Of a stretch of DNA of 47,160 bases, positions 17,458-27,386 are shown in pieces. Origin of the DNA: Burkholderiales bacterium (GTDB taxonomy: Bacteria; Pseudomonadota; Gammaproteobacteria; Burkholderiales; Burkholderiaceae_C); the NCBI GenBank assembly GCA_025358485.1, contig JANYJJ010000118.1, positions 1-47,160 on the forward strand, written 5' to 3'. The notes below the pieces were generated by a model. The model was not told where the DNA came from. It made no database searches and saw only the letters and a program-made list of their open reading frames with translations. The position numbers were made by a program, and so were the translations under genes. Numbering within the stretch: the first letter of the stretch is position 1; each line of letters starts with the position of its first letter.

Positions 17458-20400
17458 ATGTTGACCGCACCGATGCCGCTAAACGAACAGGAGCGGTTGC
17501 GTGCGCTCGAAAGACTCAATGTCCTCGATTCCGAGCCCGAGCGTGAGTTTGACGCCTTGGTGGCAACCGCTGCCCTGGTGTGCGGCGTCCCAATCTCGCT
17601 GGTCAGCCTGATCGACCACGACCGCCAATGGTTCAAGGCCAATGTCGGTCTGCCCGGGGTGACCGAGACGCCCCGTGAGGTGGCGTTTTGCGCTCACGCA
17701 ATCCTTGACGACGGCATCTTTGAAGTGCCTGATGCCCTGGCCGATCCTCGCTTTGCCGACAACCCGCTGGTGGCCACAGCGCCCGACATCCGTTTCTACG
17801 CCGGCGCCACGCTGCGACTGAGCGACGGCGTTCACGTCGGCACGCTGTGCGTGATCGACCGCGTGCCCCGCCGTCTCAGCGAGAAGCAGCGGGAGGCATT
17901 GCGATTGCTGTCGATCGCTGCCGTTCAGGCGCTGGAATCGCGTCGCATGGCACGGGCTTTCGCAACCAGTGAAACCCGGTTTCGCACGCTCAGCGAAGCG
18001 TCGCCGTTCGGTGTGTTCGCCACCGATGCGGCAGGCGCCTGCACGTACACCAACGCGCGATGGCAAGACATCTTCGGCCTGAATGAGGCCGAAGCCCAAG
18101 GCGAAGGCTGGAGCCAGGCGCTGCATCCCGACGACAAGGCCGCTGTCTTCGCCGAATGGCAGCACTCAGCGGCACTGAAGCAAGCATTCGACATGGAGTT
18201 CAGGGTCAGCCGCCACGACGGCACGGTGCGCGATGTGCGCTCTGTCGCGCGTGCCTTGCTGGATGGCGATGGCCAAGTCACTGGGTACGTGGGTTCGGTG
18301 GAGGACATCACCGAGCGCCTGCGGTCGCGCCAGGCACTCGAAGAGGAGCGAAAACGCCTCGCGGCGATCATCGAGAGCACCGGCGCAGGCACTTGGGAAT
18401 GGAACGTTCAGACCGGCGTGACGCGCTTCAATGACCGTTGGGCCGAGATCGTCGGTTTCACTCTGAGCGAGCTTGTCCCCACCACCACAGAGACCTGGGC
18501 CGGTCTGGCCCATCCAGAGGACATGGCGCGGTCCAGTGCGCTGCTTGATGCTCACTTTACGGGGGAGACGGCGGTCTACGAATGCGAGACGCGTATGCGC
18601 CACCGCGATGGCCGCTGGGTCTGGGTGCTCGCCCGCGGCAAGCTACTGAGCCGCACCGCAGACGGCCAGCCCGAATGGATGTTTGGCACCAACCTGGACA
18701 TCACGGCGCGCAAGGCGCAGGAGGAACGGCTGCGCAAAAGCGAGGAACTGCTGAACCGCACAGGCGCTCTGGCGAAGGTAGGCGGCTGGGAGTTGGACAT
18801 CGCCAGTGGCAGCGTCCACTGGTCCGAGCAGACCTGTCGCATCCACGGTGTTGAACCGAGCTACCAGCCCCAGTTGTCTGAGGCCATCGATTTCTATGCG
18901 CCAGAAGCGCGCCCCATCGTCGAGGCGGCCGTGGCACAGGCCATGGCCGACGGAAAGGACTGGGACCTGGAGCTGCCCTTCATCCAGAAGGACGGTTGCA
19001 GGATTTGGGTGCATGCAGTGGGCCACGCGGAGTTCGAGGGCGGAAAGCCGGTGCGGCTGTTCGGGGCCTTTCAGGACATCACCCAACGCATGCAAGGTCG
19101 CCTGGCTCTAGAGGCCGCTCAACAACGCGTCACGCTGGCGACTGAGGCTGGCGGCATCGGGGTGTGGGAGCTGAACGTGCGAACCGGCGTACTCACCTGG
19201 GATGCCCTGATGTACGCGCTGTACGGTCTGCCCGAGGGACCGGGTGAGGACGGCTACGAGCTCTGGGCTCGCCACCTTCACCCTGCCGATCTAAGCCGGG
19301 CCGAGCAAGAGTTCAAGTTGTGCTTGCAAGGCGGCGGCGACCTTCGCTCCGAGTTTCGTGTGATCTGGGGCGACGGCTCCGTGCACTTTCTTCGTGCCGC
19401 TGGCAGTGTGACTCGTGACGCCGCGGGTCAAGCTCTGCACATCGTGGGCGTGAATTGGGATGTGACGCCACTGCGCGAACTTGCCAACCAACTGGCCGAA
19501 CGGCACGAACTGCTGCGCGTGACCTTGCAGTCGATCGGCGATGCCGTGATCACTACCGACGCGAACAGCCAGGTGACCTGGCTGAACCCGGCAGCCGAGC
19601 GCATGACTGGCTGGCTGTCTGGCGAGGCACTCGGCCGGCCACTGACCCAGGTCTTCCATATCGTCAACGAGGAGACCCGCCAGCCCACCGAAAACCCGGT
19701 GGCCACCTGCCTGGCGCAGGGCAAGATCGTGGGCCTGGCCAACCACACGGTGCTCATCTCGCGCAACGGCGACGAGTTCGGCATCGAGGATTCCGCCGCG
19801 CCGATCCGCAGCCCCGGTGGCGAGGTTCTCGGCGTCGTGCTGGTCTTTCATGACGTGACCGAACAGCGCAGACTGTCCGGCGAGATGAGCTACCGCGCCA
19901 CCCACGACGCCCTCACGGGCCTGGTCAACCGGGCCGAGTTCGAGACCCAGTTGCGCCTCACGCTGGACAAGGCACACGAGGAACGCAGCGAGCATGCCCT
20001 GCTGTACATAGACCTCGACCAGTTCAAGCTCGTGAACGACGCCTGCGGACACTCAGTGGGCGACCAGCTCCTGCTGCAGGTTGGCAAGCTGTTGCGCGAA
20101 GCCGTGCGTGCGCGCGACACGCTGGCCCGCCTGGGCGGCGACGAGTTCGGAGTCATCCTGGAGCACTGCACGTCCGACCAGGCCCAGCGCGTGGCACAGC
20201 AGATCTGCGACCGCATGGACATATTCAGGTTCATGCACGACGAGCAGCGCTTCCGCATCGGCACCAGCATCGGCCTGGTGCCGGTGGACAACCGATGGGC
20301 CAATACGGCTGCCGCCATGCAGGCGGCAGACACCTCGTGCTATGCCGCGAAGGAGGCGGGCCGCAACCGTGTGCATGTCTGGTTCGACACCGACCGGGCC

Positions 20401-21195
20401 ATGCGTGCACGCCACGGCGAAATGCAATGGGCCACGCGGCTAGAGCAGGCGCTGGATGAGGATCAGTTCGCGTTGCATGCGCAGCGCATCGAAGCCCTTG
20501 GCGAGGGTTCTGCGGGACTGCACGCGGAAGTGCTGATCCGCCTGCTGGACAGCGACGGCAGCCTGATCCCGCCGGGGGCCTTCCTGCCGGCTGCAGAGCG
20601 TTTTCACATGGCCACGCGCATCGACCGCTGGGTGCTCAAGCGCGCCATTCAACAGATCCAGGCCATGCCGGATCTGACTGCCCTGAACACCCTGTGCATC
20701 AACCTGTCAGGGCAGTCGGTGGGCGACCGCGCGTTTCACCGGCATGCCATCGACTCGTTGACGGAAGCGGGCAGTGCCGTGTGTCAGCGCGTCTGCCTGG
20801 AAATCACGGAGACCGCCGCCGTCACCAACATGGCCGATGCTGCGATCTTCATCGAAGAAGTTCGCGCTCTCGGGGTCAGGGTGGCGCTCGACGACTTCGG
20901 GGCCGGGGCTTCGTCGTTCGGCTACCTGAAGACCCTGAAGGTCGATCTGCTGAAGATCGACGGTAGTTTCATCCGCGACGTGATCGACGACCCGCTGGCC
21001 GCCGCCGCCGTTCGCTGTTTCGTCGACGTGGCCCGGGTGGTGGGGGTCAAGACGGTCGCCGAGTTCGTGGATCGGCCGGAAGTGCTGGCGCGGGTTCGTG
21101 AGATCGGCATCAACTACGCGCAAGGGTTCTTGCTGCACAGACCTGAGCCTATCGAGAACCTGTTCGGCGTTGCCGCGCGACCTGCGCGGGTCTGA
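17458..21195 (+). CDS. GAF-PAS(x5)-GGDEF-EAL cyclic-di-GMP enzyme
   Basis: 1245 residues from ATG at 17458; an in-frame extension to 17347 has no protein-like content. Residues about 20-165 are a GAF domain (FDALVATAALVCGVPISLVSLID...FCAHAIL). Five PAS/PAC modules follow to about 810, each closing with a DIT/DVT motif. The GGDEF domain has LARLGGDEFGVI, so cyclase activity is plausible. The EAL domain has EVL in place of EAL in AEVLIRL, but keeps INLSG, EITE, DDFGAG and KIDGSF, so it could still be an active phosphodiesterase. No membrane helix is seen, so it is probably cytoplasmic. It stands alone between an IS630 remnant and an IS21-like remnant. The signals sensed are unknown. Confidence 0.95.
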   Translation: MLTAPMPLNEQERLRALERLNVLDSEPEREFDALVATAALVCGVPISLVSLIDHDRQWFKANVGLPGVTETPREVAFCAHAILDDGIFEVPDALADPRFADNPLVATAPDIRFYAGATLRLSDGVHVGTLCVIDRVPRRLSEKQREALRLLSIAAVQALESRRMARAFATSETRFRTLSEASPFGVFATDAAGACTYTNARWQDIFGLNEAEAQGEGWSQALHPDDKAAVFAEWQHSAALKQAFDMEFRVSRHDGTVRDVRSVARALLDGDGQVTGYVGSVEDITERLRSRQALEEERKRLAAIIESTGAGTWEWNVQTGVTRFNDRWAEIVGFTLSELVPTTTETWAGLAHPEDMARSSALLDAHFTGETAVYECETRMRHRDGRWVWVLARGKLLSRTADGQPEWMFGTNLDITARKAQEERLRKSEELLNRTGALAKVGGWELDIASGSVHWSEQTCRIHGVEPSYQPQLSEAIDFYAPEARPIVEAAVAQAMADGKDWDLELPFIQKDGCRIWVHAVGHAEFEGGKPVRLFGAFQDITQRMQGRLALEAAQQRVTLATEAGGIGVWELNVRTGVLTWDALMYALYGLPEGPGEDGYELWARHLHPADLSRAEQEFKLCLQGGGDLRSEFRVIWGDGSVHFLRAAGSVTRDAAGQALHIVGVNWDVTPLRELANQLAERHELLRVTLQSIGDAVITTDANSQVTWLNPAAERMTGWLSGEALGRPLTQVFHIVNEETRQPTENPVATCLAQGKIVGLANHTVLISRNGDEFGIEDSAAPIRSPGGEVLGVVLVFHDVTEQRRLSGEMSYRATHDALTGLVNRAEFETQLRLTLDKAHEERSEHALLYIDLDQFKLVNDACGHSVGDQLLLQVGKLLREAVRARDTLARLGGDEFGVILEHCTSDQAQRVAQQICDRMDIFRFMHDEQRFRIGTSIGLVPVDNRWANTAAAMQAADTSCYAAKEAGRNRVHVWFDTDRAMRARHGEMQWATRLEQALDEDQFALHAQRIEALGEGSAGLHAEVLIRLLDSDGSLIPPGAFLPAAERFHMATRIDRWVLKRAIQQIQAMPDLTALNTLCINLSGQSVGDRAFHRHAIDSLTEAGSAVCQRVCLEITETAAVTNMADAAIFIEEVRALGVRVALDDFGAGASSFGYLKTLKVDLLKIDGSFIRDVIDDPLAAAAVRCFVDVARVVGVKTVAEFVDRPEVLARVREIGINYAQGFLLHRPEPIENLFGVAARPARV

Positions 21196-21576
21196 ACCAA
21201 CGTAGCGGCTCATCGCCACGGTGTGGCATCAGGCCGCCACAAGAAGCTACGGGCGGACGGCGGGCGACGCAATGACTCAAGCCACTGTCGGCACACGGTA
21301 GGCGTGCGACCTCTGGCAGCGCGCCTGACGGCGGTTTTCTGGGTAGGGGTTCCATCAGAAAACGGGTCGCAAAACTCGTCAGCTGCCCGATCTCCCGAAC
21401 AGACTATTTCTCGCGGAAATGCATCCGCTTGACCTTGCCAATCATGGCCATGGTGATCACTCCTTCTCCCCTGCTCAAGAAAGAGGCAGGCTAGGTTGAA
21501 CACCCAGGTCAAATTTTGATCGACACAATTGCCGTAGGTGGGTAAATCTTCGGTCGGCGTCAACAAGCCCTCGGGG
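21196..21576. other. Interval with IS remnant between c-di-GMP gene and GNAT gene
   Basis: 381 bases between convergent genes. Apart from the IstA-like fragment (21230-21451) nothing is recognisable. Several open frames cross it, but none has a start and composition that would support a gene. Confidence 0.5.
21230..21451 (-). pseudogene. Probable IS21-family IstA N-terminal remnant
   Basis: From ATG at 21451, with GAAGGAG eight bases upstream, the frame reads MAMIGKVKRMHFREK, TAG, then SVREIGQLTSFATRF. This matches the start of IS21 IstA transposases (MIGK-RRMHFRE--S-REIA--T). The stop is one base from CAG. Similarity fades after about 35 residues, with no DDE domain and no IstB. Assignment rests on this short motif. 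Confidence 0.45.
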
Positions 21577-22170
21577 TCAGTTTGGCTCGAAGCAGTGCCC
21601 CAACCTCGTGCTGAGCTTGCCCGCAGGCACCAACGGCTGCTTGGGATGAAACCGCGCCATCGACAGCGAGTCGACGTACTCGCCGTTGCGCATCGCGTAA
21701 GCGCGGTGCGTGCCTTCCAACTCGAAGCCGAATTTTTTGTACAAGCTCTGAGCAATCAGGTTGTCGGAATACACATCCAACTCCATGCGCAAGATGCCGA
21801 GCCAGTTGTCGGCGTAGTCGCACAGCGCCGCCATGAGCGCGCTGCCCACGCCTTGGCCTTGCGCATCGGGTGCCACCAAGATGCCCAACATCATGGCGTG
21901 GCGTCGGCGTGCCGCAGGGCCCACAGGATGCAACCCGGCAGAACCCACTACATCACCGTTGACCTCGGCCACCAACGGCAAATCGAGCTTGCCGGGCGTC
22001 GTGTTGTCGGTCAGTCGCGCCCGCGAAAGTTCTTCGCTGGTGTGCGGCAGTTGCATGAGGTTGCCCAGCACCGATGGCTCGCCCATCATGCGCGCCATGG
22101 CTGCCGCGTCTTGCAGGGTGGAGCGGCGCACGGTGACCACCGCCTTGGTTCGATGTTGAGACGGGGTCAT
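21577..22170 (-). CDS. GNAT family N-acetyltransferase
   Basis: 197 residues. The acetyl-CoA-binding motif A is LGILVAPDAQGQGVGSALMAALCDYAD (about 93-119), with the Q-x-x-G-x-G signature; motif B follows as ELDVYSDNLIAQSLYKKFGFELEGTHRAYAMRNGEYVDSLSMARF, typical of the RimJ/PhnO/YhhY-like small-molecule and protein acetyltransferases. The substrate cannot be told. It is 63 bases after alaS and may be co-transcribed with it. The C-terminal 25 residues extend beyond the domain. Confidence 0.9.
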   Translation of the reverse strand: MTPSQHRTKAVVTVRRSTLQDAAAMARMMGEPSVLGNLMQLPHTSEELSRARLTDNTTPGKLDLPLVAEVNGDVVGSAGLHPVGPAARRRHAMMLGILVAPDAQGQGVGSALMAALCDYADNWLGILRMELDVYSDNLIAQSLYKKFGFELEGTHRAYAMRNGEYVDSLSMARFHPKQPLVPAGKLSTRLGHCFEPN

Positions 22171-22233
22171 GGCATCTGCTCCTCTACAAAAAACTGGGCC
22201 TCACATCAGCTTCACATCAACGTCACGTCAACT

Positions 22234-24876
22234 TCAAACGCGCTGCTGCACCCAGGCCAGAACCGACGCCAAAGCCGCAGGCAGTTGCGCAGCATCGGTG
22301 CCACCGGCCATGGCCATGTCGGCCTTGCCGCCGCCTTTGCCGCCGACTTGCTGGGCCACAAAGTTCACCAGCTCACCGGCCTTGACGGTGGCGACGCTGT
22401 CGGTGGTCACGCCTGCCGCCAATTGCACCTTGATGCCGTCCACGGCGGCCAAGACAATCACTGCCGATTTGAGTTTGTCTTTGAGCTTGAACATGGTGTC
22501 GCGCAGTGCCTGCGCGTCGGCACCTTGCATCACGGCGGCCAGCACTTTGACGCCGTTCACGTCAACAGCCTGCGCCACCAACTCGTCGCCTTGGGCGGAA
22601 GCCAACTTGCCTTTCAACACAATCAATTCTTTGTCTTGCGCGCGCAGATGCTCCAGCATTTGCGCCATGCGCGCGGGCACTTCCGAGGTGGAGGATTTCA
22701 AGCTGTGGGCCAGTTGCGCCACCATGGCTTCGAGCGACTGCAAATAGCCCAGAGCATGGTCACCCGTGATCGCTTCAACGCGGCGCACACCGGCCGCAAC
22801 ACCGGTTTCAGCGGCGATTTTGAACAGCCCGATGTCGCCCGTCCGCGCCACGTGCGTGCCGCCGCACAGCTCGCGGCTGGAGCCGATGTCGAGCACGCGC
22901 ACTTCGTCGCCGTACTTCTCGCCAAACAGCATCATCGCGCCTGTTTTTTGCGCGTCGTCCATGCTCAGCACGCGTGCAAGTGTTGCCGCATTGGCCAAGA
23001 TTTCAGCGTTGACGATGGCCTCGACTTGCGTGGTTTGCGCAGCCGTCATGGGCGCGTTGTGAGCAAAGTCAAAGCGCGTGCGGTCGGCGTTGACCAGCGA
23101 GCCTTTTTGCTGCACGTGCGTGCCCAGCACTTCGCGCAGCGCCTTGTGCATCAGGTGCGTGGCGCTGTGGTTGCGCACGGTTTTGACGCGGTTGTCGGCG
23201 TCCACTTTGGCGTTCAACACATCGCCAACTTTGATCTCGCCTTCGACCACGCGGCCATGGTGACCAAACACCGTGGCTTGCACTTTGATGGTGTCTTCCA
23301 CCAACAAACGCGAGCTGGCATTGCGCAGCTCGCCCACGTCACCGGCTTGACCGCCCGACTCGGCGTAAAACGGGGTGTGGTCAAGCACCACCACCGCGTC
23401 GTCACCGGCTTTGGCGCTGCTGACTGAGCTGCCGTCCACGTACACGGCCGTGACCTTGGCGCCTTCGTGCGTGAGGTGTTCGTAGCCGTGAAACGTGGTG
23501 TCGACGCCGCCGTAGGTCAGGCCCGCTGCCATTTTGAATTTGCCTGCGGCACGCGCCTGTTCGCGTTGGTGGGCCATGGCGGTGTTGAAGCCTGCTTCGT
23601 CGACCGTCACGCCGCGCTCACGGCACACGTCCGCCGTCAGGTCGAGTGGGAAGCCGTAGGTGTCGTGCAGCTTGAAGGCCAAGTCGCCCGCAATCGTGGG
23701 TGTGCCGCTGGCCAGCTCGGCGTCCAAGATTTCCATGCCGTTGGCAATGGTGCGAAAGAAGCCTTCTTCTTCTTGCCGCAACACATCGGTGACGCGTTTT
23801 TCGCTGGCGCGAAGTTCGGGGTAGGCGTCTCCCATCTCGGCCACCAAGGCGTTCACGATGGCGTGAAAAAACGGCTTGCGTGCGCCTAACTTGTAGCCGT
23901 GGCGAATGGCGCGACGCGTGATGCGGCGCAGCACATAGCCGCGACCGGCATTGCTGGGGATCACGCCGTCAACCACGGTGAAGCTGCAAGCGCGGATGTG
24001 GTCGGCGATGACTTTCAGCGAGGGTGAATCTTTGTCGCAACCGGTGTCAGAAGTCGCTGCGCCAGCGGCCGTGTCAACGGCCTTCTTCGCCGCCGCCAGC
24101 AGGTTCACAAAGGTGTCGATTTCGTAGTTGCTGTGCACGTGTTGCAGCACAGCCGTGAGCCGCTCCAAGCCCATGCCGGTGTCCACACTTGGCTTGGGCA
24201 GCTTGTGCATGACGCCCGCGTCATCGCGGTTGAACTGCATGAATACGTTGTTCCAAATCTCGATGTAGCGGTCACCGTCTTCATTCGGCGAACCGGGCGG
24301 GCCGCCAGCAATCTCGGGGCCGTGGTCGTAAAAAATTTCGGTGCACGGGCCGCAAGGGCCGGTGTCGCCCATCATCCAAAAGTTGTCAGACGCATAGCGC
24401 GCGCCTTTGTTGTCGCCGATGCGAACGATGCGCTCGGCTGGCACGCCCACTTGCTTGTTCCAAATGTCGTAAGCCTCATCGTCGTCTGCATACACCGTGA
24501 CCCAGAGCTTTTCTTTCGGCAGTTTGTAGACCTCGGTCAACAACTCCCAGGCATAGGCAATGGCTTGCTGCTTGAAGTAGTCGCCGAAACTGAAGTTGCC
24601 CAGCATTTCAAAAAATGTGTGGTGCCGCGCGGTGTAGCCGACGTTCTCCAAGTCGTTGTGCTTGCCGCCCGCGCGTATGCATTTTTGCGACGTGGTGGCC
24701 CGCACGTAGGGCCGTTTAGCGACGCCCAAAAACACATCTTTGAATTGGTTCATGCCCGCGTTGGTGAACAACAGCGTCGGGTCGTCGCCCGGAACGACAG
24801 GACTGGACGCCACGACGGTGTGGCCCTTGCCCTCAAAAAACTTCAAGAAGGTGGAGCGGATTTCGGAGGCTTTCAT
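22234..24876 (-). CDS. alaS: Alanyl-tRNA synthetase
   Basis: 880 residues, normal for bacterial AlaRS. The catalytic core opens with the usual [13 protein letters not shown] and [17 protein letters not shown]; the editing domain has [17 protein letters not shown] with its zinc HxxxH and the later [13 protein letters not shown]; the C-Ala domain ends the protein ([15 protein letters not shown]). It charges tRNA-Ala and clears mischarged Ser or Gly. Its ATG overlaps the stop of the PIN-domain toxin by four bases (ATGA), so an essential synthetase is coupled to a toxin-antitoxin operon; an internal promoter within the toxin gene is possible. Confidence 0.98.
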   Translation of the reverse strand: MKASEIRSTFLKFFEGKGHTVVASSPVVPGDDPTLLFTNAGMNQFKDVFLGVAKRPYVRATTSQKCIRAGGKHNDLENVGYTARHHTFFEMLGNFSFGDYFKQQAIAYAWELLTEVYKLPKEKLWVTVYADDDEAYDIWNKQVGVPAERIVRIGDNKGARYASDNFWMMGDTGPCGPCTEIFYDHGPEIAGGPPGSPNEDGDRYIEIWNNVFMQFNRDDAGVMHKLPKPSVDTGMGLERLTAVLQHVHSNYEIDTFVNLLAAAKKAVDTAAGAATSDTGCDKDSPSLKVIADHIRACSFTVVDGVIPSNAGRGYVLRRITRRAIRHGYKLGARKPFFHAIVNALVAEMGDAYPELRASEKRVTDVLRQEEEGFFRTIANGMEILDAELASGTPTIAGDLAFKLHDTYGFPLDLTADVCRERGVTVDEAGFNTAMAHQREQARAAGKFKMAAGLTYGGVDTTFHGYEHLTHEGAKVTAVYVDGSSVSSAKAGDDAVVVLDHTPFYAESGGQAGDVGELRNASSRLLVEDTIKVQATVFGHHGRVVEGEIKVGDVLNAKVDADNRVKTVRNHSATHLMHKALREVLGTHVQQKGSLVNADRTRFDFAHNAPMTAAQTTQVEAIVNAEILANAATLARVLSMDDAQKTGAMMLFGEKYGDEVRVLDIGSSRELCGGTHVARTGDIGLFKIAAETGVAAGVRRVEAITGDHALGYLQSLEAMVAQLAHSLKSSTSEVPARMAQMLEHLRAQDKELIVLKGKLASAQGDELVAQAVDVNGVKVLAAVMQGADAQALRDTMFKLKDKLKSAVIVLAAVDGIKVQLAAGVTTDSVATVKAGELVNFVAQQVGGKGGGKADMAMAGGTDAAQLPAALASVLAWVQQRV

Positions 24877-25394
24877 TTTTTCTTGGGGCTCGCGTTGGTT
24901 GCTTTAGGTGCTTTGCTTGATTTGTTCGGTTTGCCAGCCCGGCTTCGCGGACTGACCGAGGCAGCCGGTGGGTAAAGACGAATGCCAGCGCTTGGCGCGG
25001 CTTGAATCATCGCATCGTCATAGGTGGCGATGGCGGCTTTGCGGCGCAAAGCCAATTCAAAGTACACAGCGTCGTAGGCACTCAGACCGTAGGCACGGGC
25101 GATTTCCAAGGTTCGGTTCACATCAACCAGATGCGCATCGACCGACGGATTCAGTGCATTGATCGCCGTCAACGCCAAGCCTACTTTGGCAGGCGTGGCC
25201 AAGCTACGCCGCTCGGCCTGCACCAATGCGTTGGCGACCTCGGTGTTCCACAACGCTGGCACCAAAAATTCGGCGTTTTGCAACAGCTTCAATCCTTCAG
25301 GGTGAGGCTGCGCTGACTGCGTGTGCAACACAAACCGCAACACGAAAGAGGCATCAAGCACCACACGCTGCGGCGCAGCTTCAGCCAGCGTCAT
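24873..25394 (-). CDS. PIN-domain ribonuclease toxin (VapC-like)
   Basis: 173 residues. The PIN acidic residues are all present: Asp14 in VVLDAS, Glu52 in NTEVANAL, Asp108 in LSAYDAVY and Asp126/127 in ATYDDAM. Such proteins are Mg-dependent RNases that cut tRNA, rRNA or mRNA when freed from their antitoxin. A 30-residue Lys/Ser/Pro-rich C-terminal tail follows the domain, longer than usual in VapC. It overlaps the antitoxin stop by four bases upstream and the alaS start by four bases downstream. Confidence 0.92.
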   Translation of the reverse strand: MTLAEAAPQRVVLDASFVLRFVLHTQSAQPHPEGLKLLQNAEFLVPALWNTEVANALVQAERRSLATPAKVGLALTAINALNPSVDAHLVDVNRTLEIARAYGLSAYDAVYFELALRRKAAIATYDDAMIQAAPSAGIRLYPPAASVSPRSRAGKPNKSSKAPKATNASPKKK

Positions 25395-25642
25395 TCGCGA
25401 CCCGCTTCGATCAAAGCCTTCAACGACACGTCGGGCACTGAGATGGGTTTGAACGCCAGAAGTGCCGCGATGGCCGCCTGACGCTCATTCCCACCGCGCT
25501 GGCGCGTAGGCGTCATCGGCACCAGTTTGGCAACCGCTTTGCTGTGCCGGGTGATTACGACCTCTTCCCCTCGTTCCGCGCGGCTGACCCATTCGGAAAG
25601 GTGAGTCTTGGCTTCGAACAGGCCTACGGTTTGCGATGACAT
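25391..25642 (-). CDS. Phd/YefM-family antitoxin
   Basis: 83 residues from ATG at 25642; an upstream in-frame start at 25678 adds a dozen residues outside the fold. The N-terminal DNA-binding fold is clear (VGLFEAKTHLSEWVSRAERG, then EEVVITRHSKAVAKLVP). The C-terminus (about 50-83) is the probable toxin-binding segment. By analogy it neutralises the PIN toxin and, with it, represses this operon. It is the first gene of antitoxin-toxin-alaS, each joined by an ATGA overlap. Confidence 0.92.
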   Translation of the reverse strand: MSSQTVGLFEAKTHLSEWVSRAERGEEVVITRHSKAVAKLVPMTPTRQRGGNERQAAIAALLAFKPISVPDVSLKALIEAGRE

Positions 25643-25771
25643 GGTTTGCTTTCTCAAATAACTGGTTGAATCGACCATATTTTACCGCAGCACACGGTGT
25701 TGCCCTTCACCCAAGTAGAGTGCACTCCAAACCTCGCATCTATCGATTCGCAAAACCCCACGGAGAGCCTC

Positions 25772-27250
25772 ATGACCACACCGACTTCACCCTTCGCCAC
25801 CTTGAACGACCCCACCCTGCTCAAAACCGACGCCCTCATCAACGGCGTATGGGTCAAGGGCAGCAGCCGCTTTGACGTGACCGACCCAGCCACCGGACTC
25901 AAGCTGGTAGATGTGGCGAATTTGGGTGCGGCGCAGGCCACCGCCGCCATCGCTGCAGCCAATGCCGCTTGGCCTGCGTGGCGCAGTAAAACCGCCAAAG
26001 AGCGCGGCGCGATTTTGATGAAGTGGTTTCACTTGCTGCATCAACATGCCGATGATTTGGCACGCATCATGACCGCCGAGCAAGGCAAGCCGCTGGCCGA
26101 GGCCAAGGGCGAAGTGGCTTATGGCGCGAGCTTTTTGGAATGGTTTGCCGAAGAAGCAAGGCGCGTTTACGGCGAGACCGTGCCCACCACCGACAACAAC
26201 AAGCGCTACCTCGTCATCAAGCAGCCCATGGGCGTGTGCGCGGCCATCACGCCGTGGAATTTTCCGATTGCCATGATCACCCGCAAAGTCGCGCCCGCGC
26301 TGGCGGCCGGTTGCCCTGTGGTCATCAAACCGGCTGAGCAGACGCCGCTGTCGGCCTTGGCCGTGGCCGAGCTGGCGTTGCGCGCAGGCATGCCGGCTGG
26401 CGTGCTGAACATCATCACGGCCGATGCCGGCAACTCAATCGAAATTGGCAAGGTGATTTGCGCCAGCGACATCGTGCGCCATGTGTCGTTCACTGGCTCG
26501 ACCGAGGTGGGCCGCATCTTGGCCGCGCAGTGCGCGCCGACCATCAAAAAAATGTCGCTGGAGTTGGGCGGCAACGCACCCTTCATCGTGTTCGACGACG
26601 CCGACATCGCCAGCGCGGTCGAAGGCGCGATGGTCAGCAAATACCGCAACGCCGGTCAGACCTGCGTGTGCGCCAACCGCTTCTATGTGCAAGACGGCGT
26701 GTACGACAGCTTCGTCACGCAGTTGGCCGCCAAAGCCGCAACCATCAAGGTGGGGAATGGATTTGACAGCGGTGTAAACCAAGGCCCGATGATCGACGAC
26801 CAAGCCATCACCAAAGTGGAAGCGCACGTCGCGGATGCTGTGGCGAAAGGTGCGAAAGTGCTGGTCGGGGGCAACAAAGTGGGCACGCGTTTTTACGAAC
26901 CCACCGTGCTGGCCAACGCGACGAGTGACATGTTGTGCGCGCGCGAAGAAACCTTTGGTCCTGTGGCACCGGTGTTCAAGTTCAAGCTTGAGGCCGAGGC
27001 GATTACCTTGGCCAACAACACCGAATTCGGTTTGGCCAGCTACTTTTACAGCCGCGACATTGGCCGTATTTTTCGGGTCGGCGAGGCGCTGGAATACGGC
27101 ATGGTGGGCGTCAACACAGGCTTGATTTCAACAGCCGAAGTGCCGTTTGGCGGCGTCAAACAATCAGGCCTGGGACGCGAAGGTTCGCACCACGGGATTG
27201 ATGACTACGTTGAGATGAAGTACCTGTGCATCGCGGATGTTTTGAAGTGA
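25772..27250 (+). CDS. gabD: NAD(P)-dependent succinate-semialdehyde dehydrogenase
   Basis: 492 residues from ATG at 25772, preceded by GGAGA at good spacing. Aldehyde dehydrogenase signatures are intact: ITPWNFPIAMITRK, the FTGSTEVG nucleotide loop, catalytic Glu in LELGGNAPFIVFDDAD and the catalytic Cys in NAGQTCVCANRFYVQ. Overall sequence, including ETVPTTDNNKRYLVIKQPMG, fits the GabD branch, which oxidises succinate semialdehyde to succinate in GABA breakdown; another short semialdehyde is possible. The divergent antitoxin gene starts 129 bases away. No gabT is adjacent, so the gene stands alone. Confidence 0.93.
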   Translation: MTTPTSPFATLNDPTLLKTDALINGVWVKGSSRFDVTDPATGLKLVDVANLGAAQATAAIAAANAAWPAWRSKTAKERGAILMKWFHLLHQHADDLARIMTAEQGKPLAEAKGEVAYGASFLEWFAEEARRVYGETVPTTDNNKRYLVIKQPMGVCAAITPWNFPIAMITRKVAPALAAGCPVVIKPAEQTPLSALAVAELALRAGMPAGVLNIITADAGNSIEIGKVICASDIVRHVSFTGSTEVGRILAAQCAPTIKKMSLELGGNAPFIVFDDADIASAVEGAMVSKYRNAGQTCVCANRFYVQDGVYDSFVTQLAAKAATIKVGNGFDSGVNQGPMIDDQAITKVEAHVADAVAKGAKVLVGGNKVGTRFYEPTVLANATSDMLCAREETFGPVAPVFKFKLEAEAITLANNTEFGLASYFYSRDIGRIFRVGEALEYGMVGVNTGLISTAEVPFGGVKQSGLGREGSHHGIDDYVEMKYLCIADVLK

Positions 27251-27386
27251 TGATGGGCCTCTGAATTCACTTCTTCGCAGAGACGCAGAAAAAGCTCAGC
27301 GGCCTGCGTCAGCGTCCGGTTTTCTGTCTCTGCGCTGTCTGGGTGTGTGCGGTGAAAGCACTTCATGCACGCCCGAACCACAGGCT

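Noticed and set aside
21538..23427. 629-residue plus-strand frame
   Set aside because: Antisense to alaS and the GNAT gene, both certain.
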